Source: Levilactobacillus wangkuiensis
GTDB taxonomy: Bacteria > Bacillota > Bacilli > Lactobacillales > Lactobacillaceae
Direction: 5' to 3'
Assembly: GCF_016861605.1 (NCBI RefSeq)
Contig: NZ_BOLM01000013.1
Location: 1-64,000, forward strand
Length of the DNA stretch: 64,000 bases
The notes beneath the pieces are model-generated. The model made no database searches. It was not told the DNA's origin and worked only from the letters and a program-made list of their open reading frames with translations. Shown here one piece after another: positions 1 to 9,745 of the stretch. Position 1 is the first letter of the stretch, and each line of letters begins with the position of its first letter. Made by a program: the position numbers and the translations under genes.

Positions 1-476
1 TAAGCAAGATCAAAAGCCGTCAGTTTTTGAAAAACATGAAAACTGACGACTTTTTTGGAAGGTATGAATAATTCAGGGTAGTTGTTCTTATGTAAGTTTG
101 AAGGATTCGTTTCTTCATTATCTTGTAGGGTAACATTTTTATCAGGCGCATCACTAGGTGCAGGGTCGTTATCTGGTTGACTGTCCTTAGGCTCAGTCGG
201 GATGTTATCTTCAGAGGATTGAACTGGGGCAGAATCAGAATCGGCCTTGGGCAGAGTAGTGGGGTTGTCTTGGCTTGATGGTTGTTCAACTGTTTTTTCG
301 GGACTAACTTGTTCCGTCTGTGGTGCGGCAGAATCTGAATCTGCGGGTGTATCAGCGAAGGCTGTTTCACCACCAAAACTCAATAGTAGGCCAGCCGAAA
401 TGAGGCCGGCGAAGACCCACGACTTGCCACTCTTGTACATTTTATAATGAATTGAATGATTATTAGTATCTAGCAT
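1..476 (-). CDS. Partial KxYKxGKxW-signal surface protein
   Basis: Reading the minus strand from an ATG at 476, a frame stays open to the window edge (158 codons) and is cut off there. An SD (AGGGGAGGA) lies just upstream. Residues 11-20 read HYKMYKSGKSW, the KxYKxGKxW long signal peptide seen on large lactobacillus adhesins, followed by a hydrophobic stretch and an AFADT cleavage region. After that comes a low-complexity Ser/Asp/Pro/Gln-rich stalk with two DSDSAP repeats. No stop occurs before a strong hairpin at 17-52, so the frame runs through a terminator-like sequence, which is odd: the 3' part may be frame-shifted or truncated. Export and surface location are inferred from the signal. 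Confidence 0.7.
   Translation of the reverse strand, partial: MLDTNNHSIHYKMYKSGKSWVFAGLISAGLLLSFGGETAFADTPADSDSAAPQTEQVSPEKTVEQPSSQDNPTTLPKADSDSAPVQSSEDNIPTEPKDSQPDNDPAPSDAPDKNVTLQDNEETNPSNLHKNNYPELFIPSKKVVSFHVFQKLTAFDLA
14..57. terminator. Bidirectional terminator-like hairpin
   Basis: CGTCAGTTTT pairs with AAAACTGACG around a short loop, and T-runs follow on both strands. It lies inside the open frame of the truncated surface protein, which suggests that gene's true end is close by or lost. Confidence 0.55.
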
Positions 477-739
477 GACAATTCCTCCCCTAATGTCTGT
501 GCAATCACTGCTAAGGTCAATGATGGTGGGGGATGACTGCCTATATTTATCAGTTGCTAACCCACACCATTCATCACCAGTATAGTGGGTAGTTTAAATA
601 AAATCTACCATATACTAATAAAAGTTAAACATAGTTATTATATGAAAATACCGTCAACGTCTTTAGCAATTATAAGCTGTCATAGTCGTATTTATCCCCC
701 ATGGAAGGACATGCCCTTTTACGGATTTGTGCCTATATT

Positions 740-986
740 TTAGTTGGATTAACTAACCACACGCTTTTCCTTAGTTGGCTAAATCAACAAACGAAAGTAA
801 ACTAACCTGCGAGAGTCAGTCAGATTCGACGATTCACCAAGCAACTTTCGAAAATCACGCCATGAATCACCCCAATACGCTCACCAAAAAGTTTTTCAAC
901 TTTCTTCAAGAAAACGCTTGCAATAACGAAAAAAGATTGTATACTAGGATTTGTAAGTTGGTTGTCGCAACGAACTAACTAGGAGG
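740..986 (+). promoter_or_regulatory. xylA promoter with cre and XylR-like operators
   Basis: A cre-like site (AGAAAACGCTTGCAAT, about 909-924) overlaps a -35 TTGCAA (918-923), and a -10 TATACT lies at 940-945 with a 16 bp spacer. Directly downstream, 955-978 carries the dyad GTTGGTTG-TCG-CAACGAAC, with the geometry of the Bacillus/Lactobacillus XylR operator. Two further TTAGTTGG half-site-like sequences are at 740-758 and 771-788. Inference: xylose induction by XylR (no xylR in the window) and CcpA repression. The SD AGGAGGG is at 981-987. The rest of 477-739 shows nothing I recognise. Confidence 0.7.
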
Positions 987-999
987 GTATTATAAAATT

Positions 1000-2349
1000 A
1001 TGACTGAAGAATACTGGAAAGGCGTCGACAAGATTCAATACGTCGGCCATCAAGATAAAAAATCAGGTTTAGGTTTCCAATACTACAATCCAGAAGAAGT
1101 TATTGCTGGTAAAAAGATGAAAGACTGGTTACGGTTTGCCGTAGCTTACTGGCACACCTTTGATCAACGCTTAGTCGACCCATTCGGTGACGGGACTGCG
1201 CAACGTCCTTACGACAAGTACACCGACCCAATGGACTTAGCTTTGGCTAAAGTTGACGCTGCATTTGAATTCTACAACAAATTAGGCGTTGACTACCTTT
1301 GCTTCCATGACCGGGACTTAGCTCCTGAAGGCGACACGTTACGTCAAACTAACGCTAACCTGGACAAGGTTGTTGACAAGATTGTTGAATACCAAAAGAC
1401 TTCTGGCATGAAGGTTCTCTGGAACACCTCAAACATGTTCTCCAACCCTCGTTTCGTCGAAGGTGCTGGGACTTCTCCATACGCTGATATCTTTGCTTAC
1501 AGTGCTGCCCAATTGAAGCACAGCTTGGAAATTGGTAAGCGTGTCGGTTCTGAAAACTATGTCTTCTGGGGCGGCCGTGAAGGTTACGAATCACTCTGGA
1601 ACACCAACATGAAGCAAGAACAAGAACATGCTGCTAAGTTATTCCACATGGCTAAGGACTACGCTAACGAAATTGGCTTCGACGCACAAATGCTGCTCGA
1701 ACCAAAGCCTAAGGAACCAACGACGCACCAATACGACTTTGATGCCGCTACCACGATTGCCTTCATGAAGGAATACGACTTGGAGAAAGACTTCAAGCTG
1801 AACCTTGAAGGTAACCATGCTAACTTGGCTGGTCACACTTACCAACACGAAATTCGCGTTGCTCGTGAAGCCGGCATGCTCGGTTCATTGGATGCCAACC
1901 AAGGCGACAAGCTGATCGGCTGGGATATCGATGAATACCCATCTAACTTGTACGAAACCACTGCCGCAATGTACGAAGTTGTTGAAAACGGCAGCATCGG
2001 ACCTCGTGGTGGGTTGAACTTCGATGCTAAGCCTCGTCGTTCATCATTTGCCCCAGAAGACCTCTTCTTAGGCCACATTGTTGGGATGGACAGTTTCGCT
2101 GCCGGCCTGCGTGTTGCTGCTGCTATGAAGGAAGACGGCTTCTTGGACAACTTGAAGGCTGACCGTTACAGCTCATACGAATCTGGTGTCGGTGCTGACA
2201 TCGAAAGCGGCAAGGCTGACTTCAAGTCCCTTGAAAAGTACGCTATCGACAAGCCACAATCAGAATTGATTGCTGCTACGCACTCAGATCACCTTGAAGA
2301 AGTTAAGGACACGATCAACCATTACATCGTTGAAACCCTTAGCAAGTAA
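1000..2349 (+). CDS. xylA: Xylose isomerase
   Basis: 449 residues, the usual length of class II xylose isomerases. It interconverts D-xylose and D-xylulose in the cytoplasm with divalent metal. The catalytic His/Asp region FHDRD (His103, Asp106), the [15 protein letters not shown] signature and the metal-ligand segment [17 protein letters not shown] are all intact. The ATG follows an AGGAGGG SD with a rather long spacing of about 12 bases. It is first gene of the xylose region, followed by a strong terminator and then a Family A repeat before xylB, so xylB is probably reached by readthrough or its own promoter. Confidence 0.96.
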   Translation: MTEEYWKGVDKIQYVGHQDKKSGLGFQYYNPEEVIAGKKMKDWLRFAVAYWHTFDQRLVDPFGDGTAQRPYDKYTDPMDLALAKVDAAFEFYNKLGVDYLCFHDRDLAPEGDTLRQTNANLDKVVDKIVEYQKTSGMKVLWNTSNMFSNPRFVEGAGTSPYADIFAYSAAQLKHSLEIGKRVGSENYVFWGGREGYESLWNTNMKQEQEHAAKLFHMAKDYANEIGFDAQMLLEPKPKEPTTHQYDFDAATTIAFMKEYDLEKDFKLNLEGNHANLAGHTYQHEIRVAREAGMLGSLDANQGDKLIGWDIDEYPSNLYETTAAMYEVVENGSIGPRGGLNFDAKPRRSSFAPEDLFLGHIVGMDSFAAGLRVAAAMKEDGFLDNLKADRYSSYESGVGADIESGKADFKSLEKYAIDKPQSELIAATHSDHLEEVKDTINHYIVETLSK

Positions 2350-2380
2350 TCTTCAGTTGAATACGAAATAACTGACATTA

Positions 2381-2419
2381 AATTGGCGGACGAACGGTGT
2401 GTTCGTCCGCCAATTTTCG
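2381..2419 (+). terminator. Terminator after xylA
   Basis: A perfect 15 bp stem (AATTGGCGGACGAAC with its complement) around a 5-base loop, followed by a short T run. Confidence 0.8.
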
Positions 2420-2558
2420 TGACTGGATTGTGCGAAGTGGGCAAGTGTTATTGAGAAGTACAATCCGGTAAAATAAGGCTAGCTGATTGGGCGGTTTAAA
2501 CCAATCTAACAACCAGTTAGTCAATCAATAAGTGAAATGCGATTAGTTTTGTTGGGCT

Positions 2559-2769
2559 AAACACCCGTTAGCCGCAGGGGTAGTGAAAATGAGCCTAGCC
2601 GTGGGAATTCTCTTAGCAGCGGACCTTGCTGGTTAGAGAATTGATAGTTTTGAGACTCGCTTTTGGAGGCTCAAAATAAGTCTGGAGACCGTTCTATGGC
2701 TCCAGACGTTCGCCCACAGCGTCCCGGTCTCATTTTCACTACCCCGGAGGCGCTGCCAACGAGGTGTTT
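2559..2769 (+). repeat. Family A structured repeat, copy A1 (small subtype)
   Basis: Outer arms AAACACC/GGTGTTT enclose a perfect 16 bp stem (GGGTAGTGAAAATGAG at 2578-2593, complement at 2729-2744). Inside are the conserved AGCCGTGGGA and TTCGCCCACAGCG strands, which pair with each other, and three hairpins: one with arms AATTCTCT/AGAGAATT, one TTTTGAG/CTCAAAA, and one GTCTGGAG/CTCCAGAC that contains the conserved GACCGTTC loop. It sits between xylA and xylB in the orientation of xylB. Confidence 0.85.
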
Positions 2770-2822
2770 CACACAATTCAAAACCTAAACCAAATGAAAA
2801 AGCCATCTAGGAGGTATAACCC

Positions 2823-4331
2823 ATGGGGAAGTACGTACTCGGCGTGGACCTCGGCACCAGTGCCGTCAAGGTTTCCGCCCTCGACCATAGCGGGCAGATT
2901 GTTGCCCAAGAAAGTTTTGATTACGATTTGATCCAGAAGCAACCCGGCTACAACGAACAGAATCCGGAAGACTGGGTTTCTGGGACGACCGTGGCCATCG
3001 TGCGCTTGATTTTAAACGACCACCTGGCCGCTGAAGACATCGAAGGCCTGAGCTACTCTGGTCAAATGCACGGGCTAGTTTTGTTGGACGAAAACAAAAA
3101 GGTCCTGCGTCCGGCCATTCTCTGGAACGATACCCGGAGTACGCCACAACGTGAAGAGATCGAAGCCAAATTGGGCGACGAGTTTGTGGACATCACCCGG
3201 AACCAACCGCTGGAAGGCTTTACGCTGACCAAGCTGTTGTGGGTCAAGGAAAATGAACCCGACATCTGGGCCAAGGCCAAGTACTTTGTGCTGCCGAAAG
3301 ACTACGTGCGTTACCGGATGACCGGCAACCTTGCCATGGATTACTCCGACGCCACCGGGACTGTTTTACTCGACGTTGCCAAAGGTGAGTGGAGCGAAAA
3401 AATCTGTGACACCTTCGACATTCCGATGAGCATGTGCCCACCATTGATCAAGTCGGTGGACTTTGCGGGGACGGTCACGGCCGCTTACGCCGAATTCTCT
3501 GGATTGACGACTGCCACCAAGGTCTTTGGTGGGGCCGCTGACAACGCTGCTGGGGCCGTGGGCGCGGGGATTTTACACCCGAACATGGTGCTCTCCAGCA
3601 TTGGGACCTCCGGCGTTGTGCTGAAATACGAAGACAATGCCGACGTGAACTACCATGGCGTCCTGCAGTTTGAGGACCACGCCATTCCTGACAAATACTA
3701 TTCCATGGGTGTGACCTTGGCTGCCGGCTACTCGTTGAGCTGGTTTAAGAAGACCTTTGCGCCGGCCGAAGACTTTACAGAATTCGTGTCGAGTGCTGCC
3801 AAGTCTACGGTTGGGGCCAATGGCCTGCTGTACACGCCGTACATCGTGGGTGAACGGGCGCCATACGCGGACGCTGATATCCGGGGAAGCTTCACCGGTG
3901 TCGATGGGACGCATCAACGCTACGACTTTGTCCGCGCCGTGCTGGAAGGCATCAGCTACTCTTTTAGAGATCTCTTTGATATCTATGAGGAAAATGGCGG
4001 TGACTTCGATACGGTCGTGTCCATTGGTGGTGGGGCCAAGAGTCCCCTCTGGCTGCAGATTCAGGCCGACATCTTTAACCGTAAAGTGGTCAGCCTGACT
4101 AACGAACAGGGACCAGGGATGGGGGCGGCGATGATTGCGGCCACCGGTCTGGGCTGGTTTGACTCGCTCCAAGACTGTGCCGAAACCTTCGTGCACTTCG
4201 GCAAGGCTTACGAACCAAACCCTGAGAACGTCAAGAAGTATGCCAAAATGCATGCGATTTACAAGCAAGTTTATCAACAAACCAAGAGCATCAGTGCGCA
4301 GTTACTGGCGTACCGGAAGGCTGAACTGTAG
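2823..4331 (+). CDS. xylB: Xylulokinase
   Basis: 502 residues of the FGGY carbohydrate kinase family. It phosphorylates D-xylulose to xylulose 5-phosphate, the entry point to the phosphoketolase pathway. Seen: N-terminal [11 protein letters not shown] phosphate-binding motif, [11 protein letters not shown] and WNDTRS substrate-contact segments, an internal [13 protein letters not shown] stretch, and C-terminal [12 protein letters not shown] adenosine-binding motif. SD AGGAGG precedes the ATG by 8 bases. It lies in the xyl cluster after a Family A repeat, with no XylR-like operator of its own visible. Confidence 0.95.
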   Translation: MGKYVLGVDLGTSAVKVSALDHSGQIVAQESFDYDLIQKQPGYNEQNPEDWVSGTTVAIVRLILNDHLAAEDIEGLSYSGQMHGLVLLDENKKVLRPAILWNDTRSTPQREEIEAKLGDEFVDITRNQPLEGFTLTKLLWVKENEPDIWAKAKYFVLPKDYVRYRMTGNLAMDYSDATGTVLLDVAKGEWSEKICDTFDIPMSMCPPLIKSVDFAGTVTAAYAEFSGLTTATKVFGGAADNAAGAVGAGILHPNMVLSSIGTSGVVLKYEDNADVNYHGVLQFEDHAIPDKYYSMGVTLAAGYSLSWFKKTFAPAEDFTEFVSSAAKSTVGANGLLYTPYIVGERAPYADADIRGSFTGVDGTHQRYDFVRAVLEGISYSFRDLFDIYEENGGDFDTVVSIGGGAKSPLWLQIQADIFNRKVVSLTNEQGPGMGAAMIAATGLGWFDSLQDCAETFVHFGKAYEPNPENVKKYAKMHAIYKQVYQQTKSISAQLLAYRKAEL

Positions 4332-4371
4332 CCTGCTGGTCAGTGGCGACTGGCAACACGCTGTTTAATAG

Positions 4372-4415
4372 AGACAATACCCGAACTGACAATGACGTTG
4401 GTTGGGGTATTTGTC
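4372..4415 (+). terminator. Probable terminator after xylB
   Basis: GACAATACCC and GGGTATTTGTC form an imperfect stem 40 bases past the stop codon. Confidence 0.45.
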
Positions 4416-4423
4416 GTGGGATG

Positions 4424-4457
4424 AAAAAGGACCCGGAATAGGATTCCGAGCCCTTTG
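4424..4457 (-). terminator. Terminator of the 93-residue membrane protein gene
   Basis: AAAGG..GGAAT/ATTCC..CCTTT hairpin just past the stop on the minus strand; in the minus-strand sense it ends in a short T run. Confidence 0.5.
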
Positions 4458-4463
4458 TGTTAA

Positions 4464-4745
4464 CTAAATTAAGTGTAGCGACTGGCTAACGATGGTGGCG
4501 GCGAAGGCAAGCAAGGTTAAGCCCAGTGCGAGCCAACGTAACGCCCAAGCCACGGTATGCATGCGATTCACGCCCCGGTTGTCAGAAACAAATCCGTGAA
4601 AGGCAAAGTAGGTGATTGCTAGAATGATTAGGTAATTGACGATTGGCTTGTAAAAACCGCCCATATTATAGATGAGTGGCAATTGTGCAATGGCTAAAAG
4701 GCACCATAGATCGAAAAGGACCAGTAAAGGTGTTGTGGTTTTCAT
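4464..4745 (-). CDS. Small membrane protein, unknown function
   Basis: 93 residues with an excellent SD (AGGAGGAAA) before the ATG. Three hydrophobic segments are visible at about residues 7-26, 35-52 and 66-90, with an Arg/His-containing loop (DNRGVNRMHT) between the last two. I recognise no family. It is transcribed opposite to xylB and xylT and separates them, so it is unlikely to be part of xylose catabolism. Confidence 0.7.
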   Translation of the reverse strand: MKTTTPLLVLFDLWCLLAIAQLPLIYNMGGFYKPIVNYLIILAITYFAFHGFVSDNRGVNRMHTVAWALRWLALGLTLLAFAATIVSQSLHLI

Positions 4746-4985
4746 GTAGATTTCCTCCTAAAAATTTCCCCATACCTTTAGTGTAGCAGACCGCCCGCGA
4801 AAGATGAAGGTTGGTGGGAAATAGGCAGACTGACTTAACGTGGTTAGACCAATTTCACGGAAAATTTTCAGCCGAGAATTTTGGGTAACTCGTAAACCGC
4901 TAAAGCAAGGATTAAACCTAACCTTAGCGAGTGGTCGATGGCTTTCAGAAACTCGTCAAATAAGCTAAGATTCATATTTTTTAAA

Positions 4986-5056
4986 AGAAAACGCTTTCAA
5001 AAATAACTGAAAGATGGTATTCTACTTGCTGAGGTTGGTTTACCCGACCAACCAAC
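4986..5056 (+). promoter_or_regulatory. xylT1 promoter: cre and XylR-like operator
   Basis: cre AGAAAACGCTTTCA at 4986-4999 overlaps -35 TTTCAA (4995-5000); -10 TATTCT is at 5018-5023 with a 17 bp spacer. The operator dyad GTTGGTT-9-AACCAAC at 5034-5056 lies just downstream. The same layout precedes xylT2. The remaining 4746-4985 shows no gene or clear signal. Confidence 0.65.
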
Positions 5057-5149
5057 AGCAAAACCAACTTACATGTTCAGCTATACTTCCACATACGTTG
5101 TCACTTTTTAAAGAATTTATGGCGCAAAGCCACATAAGGAGCGAAATCT

Positions 5150-6523
5150 ATGCGAAAAGTTTCGACCGGATTTGTTTATTTTTTTGGCGCGTTGGGCGGC
5201 TTACTCTTTGGTTACGATACCGGGGTAATCTCTGGCGCAATCCTATTCATCCAAAAGCAGATGCACCTGGGTTCCTGGCAACAGGGCTGGGTCGTGAGTG
5301 CCGTGCTCTTGGGCGCGATCCTGGGGGCCGCCATCATTGGGCCATCCTCTGACCGCTACGGGCGGCGCAAACTGTTACTGTTATCAGCTATTATCTTCTT
5401 CGTCGGGGCGATTGGCTCCGGGTTAGCGCCAGAATTCTGGACGCTGATCATTTCCCGAATCATTCTCGGGATGGCCGTGGGGGCCGCTTCGGCGCTGATT
5501 CCCACGTATTTGGCCGAATTATCTCCCGCTGACAAACGGGGAACGGTCTCCAGTCTGTTCCAGCTGATGGTCATGACTGGGATTCTGCTGGCCTACATTA
5601 CCAATTATGCCTGGGCAGGTGTGCCAACCGGCTGGCGGTGGATGTTGGGCTTTGCGGCGATTCCCGCTGCCTTACTATTCTTGGGGGGATTGATTCTGCC
5701 CGAGAGTCCTCGGTTCCTGGCAAAAACGGGGCATATGGATCAAGCCCGGGCCGTCTTGGATACCATGAACAAACACGATACGGCCGCAGTTGACGCGGAA
5801 TTGAACCAGATTCAAGAACAGGCTCAGATGAAAAATGGCGGCTGGTCCGAACTGTTTGGGAAAATGGTCCGGCCATCGCTGATCATTGGATTGGGCCTGG
5901 CCATCTTCCAACAGGTCATGGGCTGTAACACGGTGTTGTACTACGCCCCAACCATTTTTACCGACGTTGGTTTCGGCGTGAACGCGGCTTTGCTGGCTCA
6001 CATCGGGATTGGGGTCTTCAACGTGATTGTCACGGCGATTGCGGTGGCTATCATGGATAAGATCGACCGGAAAAAGATGTTAAACATCGGTGCCGTTGGG
6101 ATGGGAATTTCCCTGTTCGTCATGAGTATCGGGATGAAATTCTCCGGTGGCTCACAAGCCGCAGCCATTATTTCTGTGATTGCGCTGACCATCTACATTG
6201 CCTTCTTCTCAGCAACCTGGGGTCCCGTGATGTGGGTCATGATTGGGGAAGTCTTCCCACTCAACATTCGGGGACTCGGAAACTCCTTTGCCAGTGTGAT
6301 CAATTGGACGGCTAACATGGTCGTTTCCCTGACGTTCCCAGCCCTTCTGAACTTCTTTGGGACCGGGAGCCTGTTCATCGGTTACGGTGTGTTGTGTTTC
6401 GCTTCCATCTGGTTCGTCCAGAAGAAAGTCTTTGAAACGCGGAACCGTTCGCTGGAAGACATTGAAGCAACACTGCGGGCCAAGGCTGGCGAGACGGCTA
6501 ATGACTTGAGTACCGCTAAATAA
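5150..6523 (+). CDS. xylT: D-xylose/H+ symporter, copy 1
   Basis: 457-residue MFS sugar porter with 12 expected membrane helices. It has the family signatures FGYDTGVISGA, DRYGRRK in loop 2-3, LIPTYLAELSPADKRGT, PESPRFL, QQVMGCNTVLYYAP and DRKK in loop 8-9. From memory it closely matches the L. brevis xylose-proton symporter XylT. SD AAGGAGCG precedes the ATG. A second, nearly identical copy follows in the same direction with a near-identical promoter, indicating a tandem duplication. Divergence is highest around residues 150-230, in the central loop. Confidence 0.93.
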   Translation: MRKVSTGFVYFFGALGGLLFGYDTGVISGAILFIQKQMHLGSWQQGWVVSAVLLGAILGAAIIGPSSDRYGRRKLLLLSAIIFFVGAIGSGLAPEFWTLIISRIILGMAVGAASALIPTYLAELSPADKRGTVSSLFQLMVMTGILLAYITNYAWAGVPTGWRWMLGFAAIPAALLFLGGLILPESPRFLAKTGHMDQARAVLDTMNKHDTAAVDAELNQIQEQAQMKNGGWSELFGKMVRPSLIIGLGLAIFQQVMGCNTVLYYAPTIFTDVGFGVNAALLAHIGIGVFNVIVTAIAVAIMDKIDRKKMLNIGAVGMGISLFVMSIGMKFSGGSQAAAIISVIALTIYIAFFSATWGPVMWVMIGEVFPLNIRGLGNSFASVINWTANMVVSLTFPALLNFFGTGSLFIGYGVLCFASIWFVQKKVFETRNRSLEDIEATLRAKAGETANDLSTAK

Positions 6524-6622
6524 TCTAAACACCCACGTGACTGTAGGCGTTTGAACACTAAAGATGGTTGTTCGCAATTTGCAGGCAGCCATTTTTAATT
6601 ATTACAAAATAAACCGTTAAAC

Positions 6623-6693
6623 AGAAAACGCTTTCAAAAATAGATGAAATGTGATAACATAATTGTCATGGTTGGTTGCGACAATCAACCAAC
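6623..6693 (+). promoter_or_regulatory. xylT2 promoter: cre and XylR-like operator
   Basis: cre AGAAAACGCTTTCA (6623-6636), -35 TTTCAA (6632-6637), 17 bp spacer, -10 TAACAT (6655-6660), and the dyad GTTGGTTG-7-CAACCAAC at 6671-6693. The arrangement copies the xylT1 promoter. The 165-base leader 6694-6858 shows no other recognised signal. Confidence 0.65.
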
Positions 6694-6858
6694 TGGAATA
6701 CCAACTTACACTTATTCACATAGATAGGCGTTTGCCACGCTACCAATCCAGAAATCAGACCGCGAGACGGCCGGTTGCCCGATTCCTAACTGACAGAACA
6801 CCACAAGATTCTCGAAATTATTACGTCAACGGCTAAGGGCCGCATAAGGAGCGAGATT

Positions 6859-8232
6859 ATGCGAAAAGTTTCAACCGGATTTGTCTATTTCTTCGGTGCG
6901 CTCGGTGGATTACTCTTTGGGTATGATACCGGTGTCATCTCCGGAGCCATCTTATTCATTCAAAAACAAATGCATTTAGGTTCCTGGCAACAGGGCTGGG
7001 TCGTTAGTGCCGTCCTGTTAGGGGCCATCTTAGGGGCCGCCATCATCGGGCCATCGTCTGACCGTTACGGCCGGCGGAAATTATTACTGTTATCTGCTAT
7101 TATCTTCTTCATCGGGGCGTTAGGCTCTGCCTTTTCACCCGAATTCTGGACGCTGATTGTGTCACGGATTATCTTAGGGATGGCCGTCGGGGCTGCCTCA
7201 GCCTTGATTCCCACGTACCTGGCAGAACTCTCACCAGCTGACAAACGGGGGACCGTCTCCAGTCTGTTCCAACTGATGGTTATGAGCGGGATTCTCTTGG
7301 CCTACATCACCAACTACAGCTTTTCTGGCATGTACAGTGGCTGGCGCTGGATGCTCGGGTTCGCTGCGGTTCCAGCAGCCTTGCTCTTCTTGGGTGGGTT
7401 GATTTTACCCGAAAGTCCGCGGTTCTTGGTCAAATCAGGCCACATGGATCAGGCACGTGAAGTTCTCGAAACTATGAACAAGCATGACGAAGTTGCCGTT
7501 AAAAAGGAAGTTGACGCCATTGAAGCTTCAGCCCAAATTGTGAGCGGCGGCTGGTCCGAATTATTTGGAAAGATGGTTCGTCCTTCATTGATCATCGGGT
7601 TGGGCCTGGCTATTTTCCAACAGGTCATGGGCTGTAACACGGTGCTCTACTATGCACCAACCATTTTCACCGACGTTGGTTTCGGGGTGGACGCTGCCTT
7701 ACTGGCCCACATTGGAATTGGGGTCTTCAACGTGATTGTGACCGCGATTGCTGTGACCATCATGGATAAGATCGACCGGAAAAAGATGTTGAACATCGGT
7801 GCCGTTGGGATGGGAATTTCCCTGTTCGTTATGAGTTTTGGGATGAAGTTCTCCGGTGGCTCGCAAACGGCGGCTATCATTTCCGTGATTGCCTTGACCA
7901 TCTACATTGCCTTCTTCTCCGCAACTTGGGGTCCCGTGATGTGGGTCATGATTGGGGAAGTCTTCCCATTGAATATCCGGGGCTTAGGGAACTCCTTTGC
8001 TTCCGTGATTAACTGGACGGCGAACATGATCGTTTCCTTAACCTTCCCATCTTTGCTGGACTTCTTTGGGACCGGGAGCCTGTTCATCGGTTACGGTGTG
8101 CTGTGCTTCGTCTCCATCTGGTTCGTCCAAAAGAAGGTTTTCGAAACCCGGAACCGCTCTTTAGAAGACATCGAAGCCACGTTGCGGGAAAAGGCTGGCG
8201 AAGAAGCCACGACTTTGAGTGCAACGAAGTAA
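6859..8232 (+). CDS. xylT: D-xylose/H+ symporter, copy 2
   Basis: 457 residues, same MFS sugar-porter motifs as the upstream copy and the same N-terminal 80 residues almost without change. Differences cluster in 145-230 (TNYSFSGMYSG instead of TNYAWAGVPTG, and KKEVDAIEASAQIVSG). It has its own cre/operator promoter and SD (AAGGAGCGAG), so both copies are probably expressed and xylose induced. The two may differ in affinity, which the sequence cannot show. Confidence 0.93.
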   Translation: MRKVSTGFVYFFGALGGLLFGYDTGVISGAILFIQKQMHLGSWQQGWVVSAVLLGAILGAAIIGPSSDRYGRRKLLLLSAIIFFIGALGSAFSPEFWTLIVSRIILGMAVGAASALIPTYLAELSPADKRGTVSSLFQLMVMSGILLAYITNYSFSGMYSGWRWMLGFAAVPAALLFLGGLILPESPRFLVKSGHMDQAREVLETMNKHDEVAVKKEVDAIEASAQIVSGGWSELFGKMVRPSLIIGLGLAIFQQVMGCNTVLYYAPTIFTDVGFGVDAALLAHIGIGVFNVIVTAIAVTIMDKIDRKKMLNIGAVGMGISLFVMSFGMKFSGGSQTAAIISVIALTIYIAFFSATWGPVMWVMIGEVFPLNIRGLGNSFASVINWTANMIVSLTFPSLLDFFGTGSLFIGYGVLCFVSIWFVQKKVFETRNRSLEDIEATLREKAGEEATTLSATK

Positions 8233-8251
8233 GTTAAATAGATAACTAACT

Positions 8252-8283
8252 GAGGGCCTGACACTGTTGTCGGGCTCTTTTTG
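8252..8283 (+). terminator. Terminator after xylT2
   Basis: GAGGGCCTGACA pairs imperfectly with TTGTCGGGCTC, followed by TTTTT. Confidence 0.65.
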
Positions 8284-8384
8284 ACGGATCGGTTTCTTTG
8301 CGCAGAGGTTCCAACCGGAAAATTCTAGGTGGAGTCTTTCAGAAAGCTATCGGCACAGAGACGGCCTTTTTAAGTGAGCAAACT

Positions 8385-8530
8385 GTCAATTGCCCCTGAA
8401 TAAATTCAGAGGCTTGTCGCTCACGTGTCTGGCGACACAGTAGTCCAACATGCCTGGCAGGCACTCCTACTCGTAGTGGCAACATCATCGGGTAATTGAC
8501 GGCTACCCGTTTAACTATCAGGATCTACCC
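8385..8530 (-). ncRNA. Right end and predicted omegaRNA of the IS605-type element
   Basis: The 140 bases after the tnpB stop are rich in hairpins (for example GGGTAG..CTACCC-like, GTGTCGCCAGACAC, and CCTCTGAATTTATTCAGGGG at the very end). In the IS200/IS605 superfamily the region 3' of tnpB encodes the guide RNA used by the nuclease and ends at the transposon right end, so this is inferred here by position. The likely boundary is near 8385-8395, after the last hairpin. Confidence 0.45.
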
Positions 8531-9745
8531 AACAGTCGTTAGTTTCTTAATCTTTGGGTGCTTGACACCATTCAACCACTCTTGACCAAGCATTTCGATG
8601 TTCATGGCTCCTAATCGGTCATTATTACACCGATACTGGCATTGTTTACACCAATACTCATGTGTATCGTGATGGCGGCTGGCTTTCTCAACTAGTCCAC
8701 ACTTGGGACAGCGTTGTGAGGTGAATGCTGGATTCACCTTCACGACGTTGCTTTGAATGGCCTGAGCTTTATACGTTAAGAACGATTCTAGCTGGAAGAA
8801 AGACCAAGAACGATGGCTGTTACGCAAAGACCTAGGTAAATCATCAGTGTTGAATGTTACGTTGGTCAAGTCTTCCAAGACAAAAAGTGTATGCGAACCA
8901 TATAGGGCAACGAGTGTCTTGGCTATCCGGTGATTCAAATCGGACATCCAGCGGTTCTCTCGTTGAGCTAGTTGCTTAAGTTTTTTCTTGGCAGACTTGG
9001 TACCTTTACTCTGCAGTTGTCGCCGAATTTCTAGGAACCTCTTTCGCTTGCGTAAAACTTTCTGTCCGTCAAAGAACAACGTCTTGCCCAAGTGATCATA
9101 GATTGTTGCCAGGAAACGTAAACCGCGGTCAATGCCGACAATCTTCGGACAGCCCTGTTTATCAAAGTCGTCAACTTCCTTGGTGATACCAATATGGAGA
9201 AACCATTTGCCACGATTGTGGACTAACTTTGCGGTACCAAATTTCCAATTTCCGTGAAAATAGTCTTCGAAGCCTTTGTCGGTAAAGCACAGCTTCGTCC
9301 GCTTACCCAGGGTGGTGATTGATATTTGTTTCATCTCATCCACAAAGGAATAATTTCTTTGACGAACTAAATCTGCCTGTGGTCGACGAAAATAGATGGG
9401 TTTCACCAGCCAGTTCAAGTCTCTGGGAACTTGAATCCACTTGTTGTCTTCGTTCTTATAACGGCGAGAATGTTGCTTCATCTGTTCCTGAACAGTTTTG
9501 TAACGTGCTGCGACCGTCCGAAAGACAGACTGAATCATTTGACTGTTCAATGGCGATTCTTGTCTGAGGACTTGGTACAGCTGGTGATTGATTTTTAACC
9601 AACTTAACGGAAACTCGTGGTCAAAGATCCATTGACTGACAATATTAGCTAATCGCTGGTACTCTCGGCTCATTGCCAAAAATTCCGTCGACTGTTTACT
9701 GTCTGGATAGAGTCGCAATTTAATCGTTCGACCTAATTTAACCAA
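8525..9745 (-). CDS. tnpB: TnpB, RNA-guided nuclease of IS605 family
   Basis: 406 residues. The RuvC-like catalytic residues are present: Asp in KIVGIDRGLRFLA, Glu in LFVLEDLTNV and Asp in CNNDRLGAMNI. The zinc ribbon CPKCG..CKQC precedes the last RuvC motif, and the N-terminal OrfB helix-turn-helix domain (KLRLYPDSKQ) is intact. Family knowledge: TnpB cleaves DNA at sites matching the transposon end, guided by RNA from its own 3' end. No frameshift is seen, so it may be active. SD GGGGAGG lies upstream of the ATG. Confidence 0.93.
   Translation of the reverse strand: MVKLGRTIKLRLYPDSKQSTEFLAMSREYQRLANIVSQWIFDHEFPLSWLKINHQLYQVLRQESPLNSQMIQSVFRTVAARYKTVQEQMKQHSRRYKNEDNKWIQVPRDLNWLVKPIYFRRPQADLVRQRNYSFVDEMKQISITTLGKRTKLCFTDKGFEDYFHGNWKFGTAKLVHNRGKWFLHIGITKEVDDFDKQGCPKIVGIDRGLRFLATIYDHLGKTLFFDGQKVLRKRKRFLEIRRQLQSKGTKSAKKKLKQLAQRENRWMSDLNHRIAKTLVALYGSHTLFVLEDLTNVTFNTDDLPRSLRNSHRSWSFFQLESFLTYKAQAIQSNVVKVNPAFTSQRCPKCGLVEKASRHHDTHEYWCKQCQYRCNNDRLGAMNIEMLGQEWLNGVKHPKIKKLTTVG

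Noticed and set aside
775-978. Plus-strand frame of 67 residues before xylA
   Set aside because: It contains the cre site, promoter and operator of xylA, has no SD, and its composition is unlike coding DNA.
2559-2769. Family A repeats as CRISPR or tRNA-like arrays
   Set aside because: Copies are single, widely spaced and in both orientations, with no spacers and no acceptor-stem geometry.
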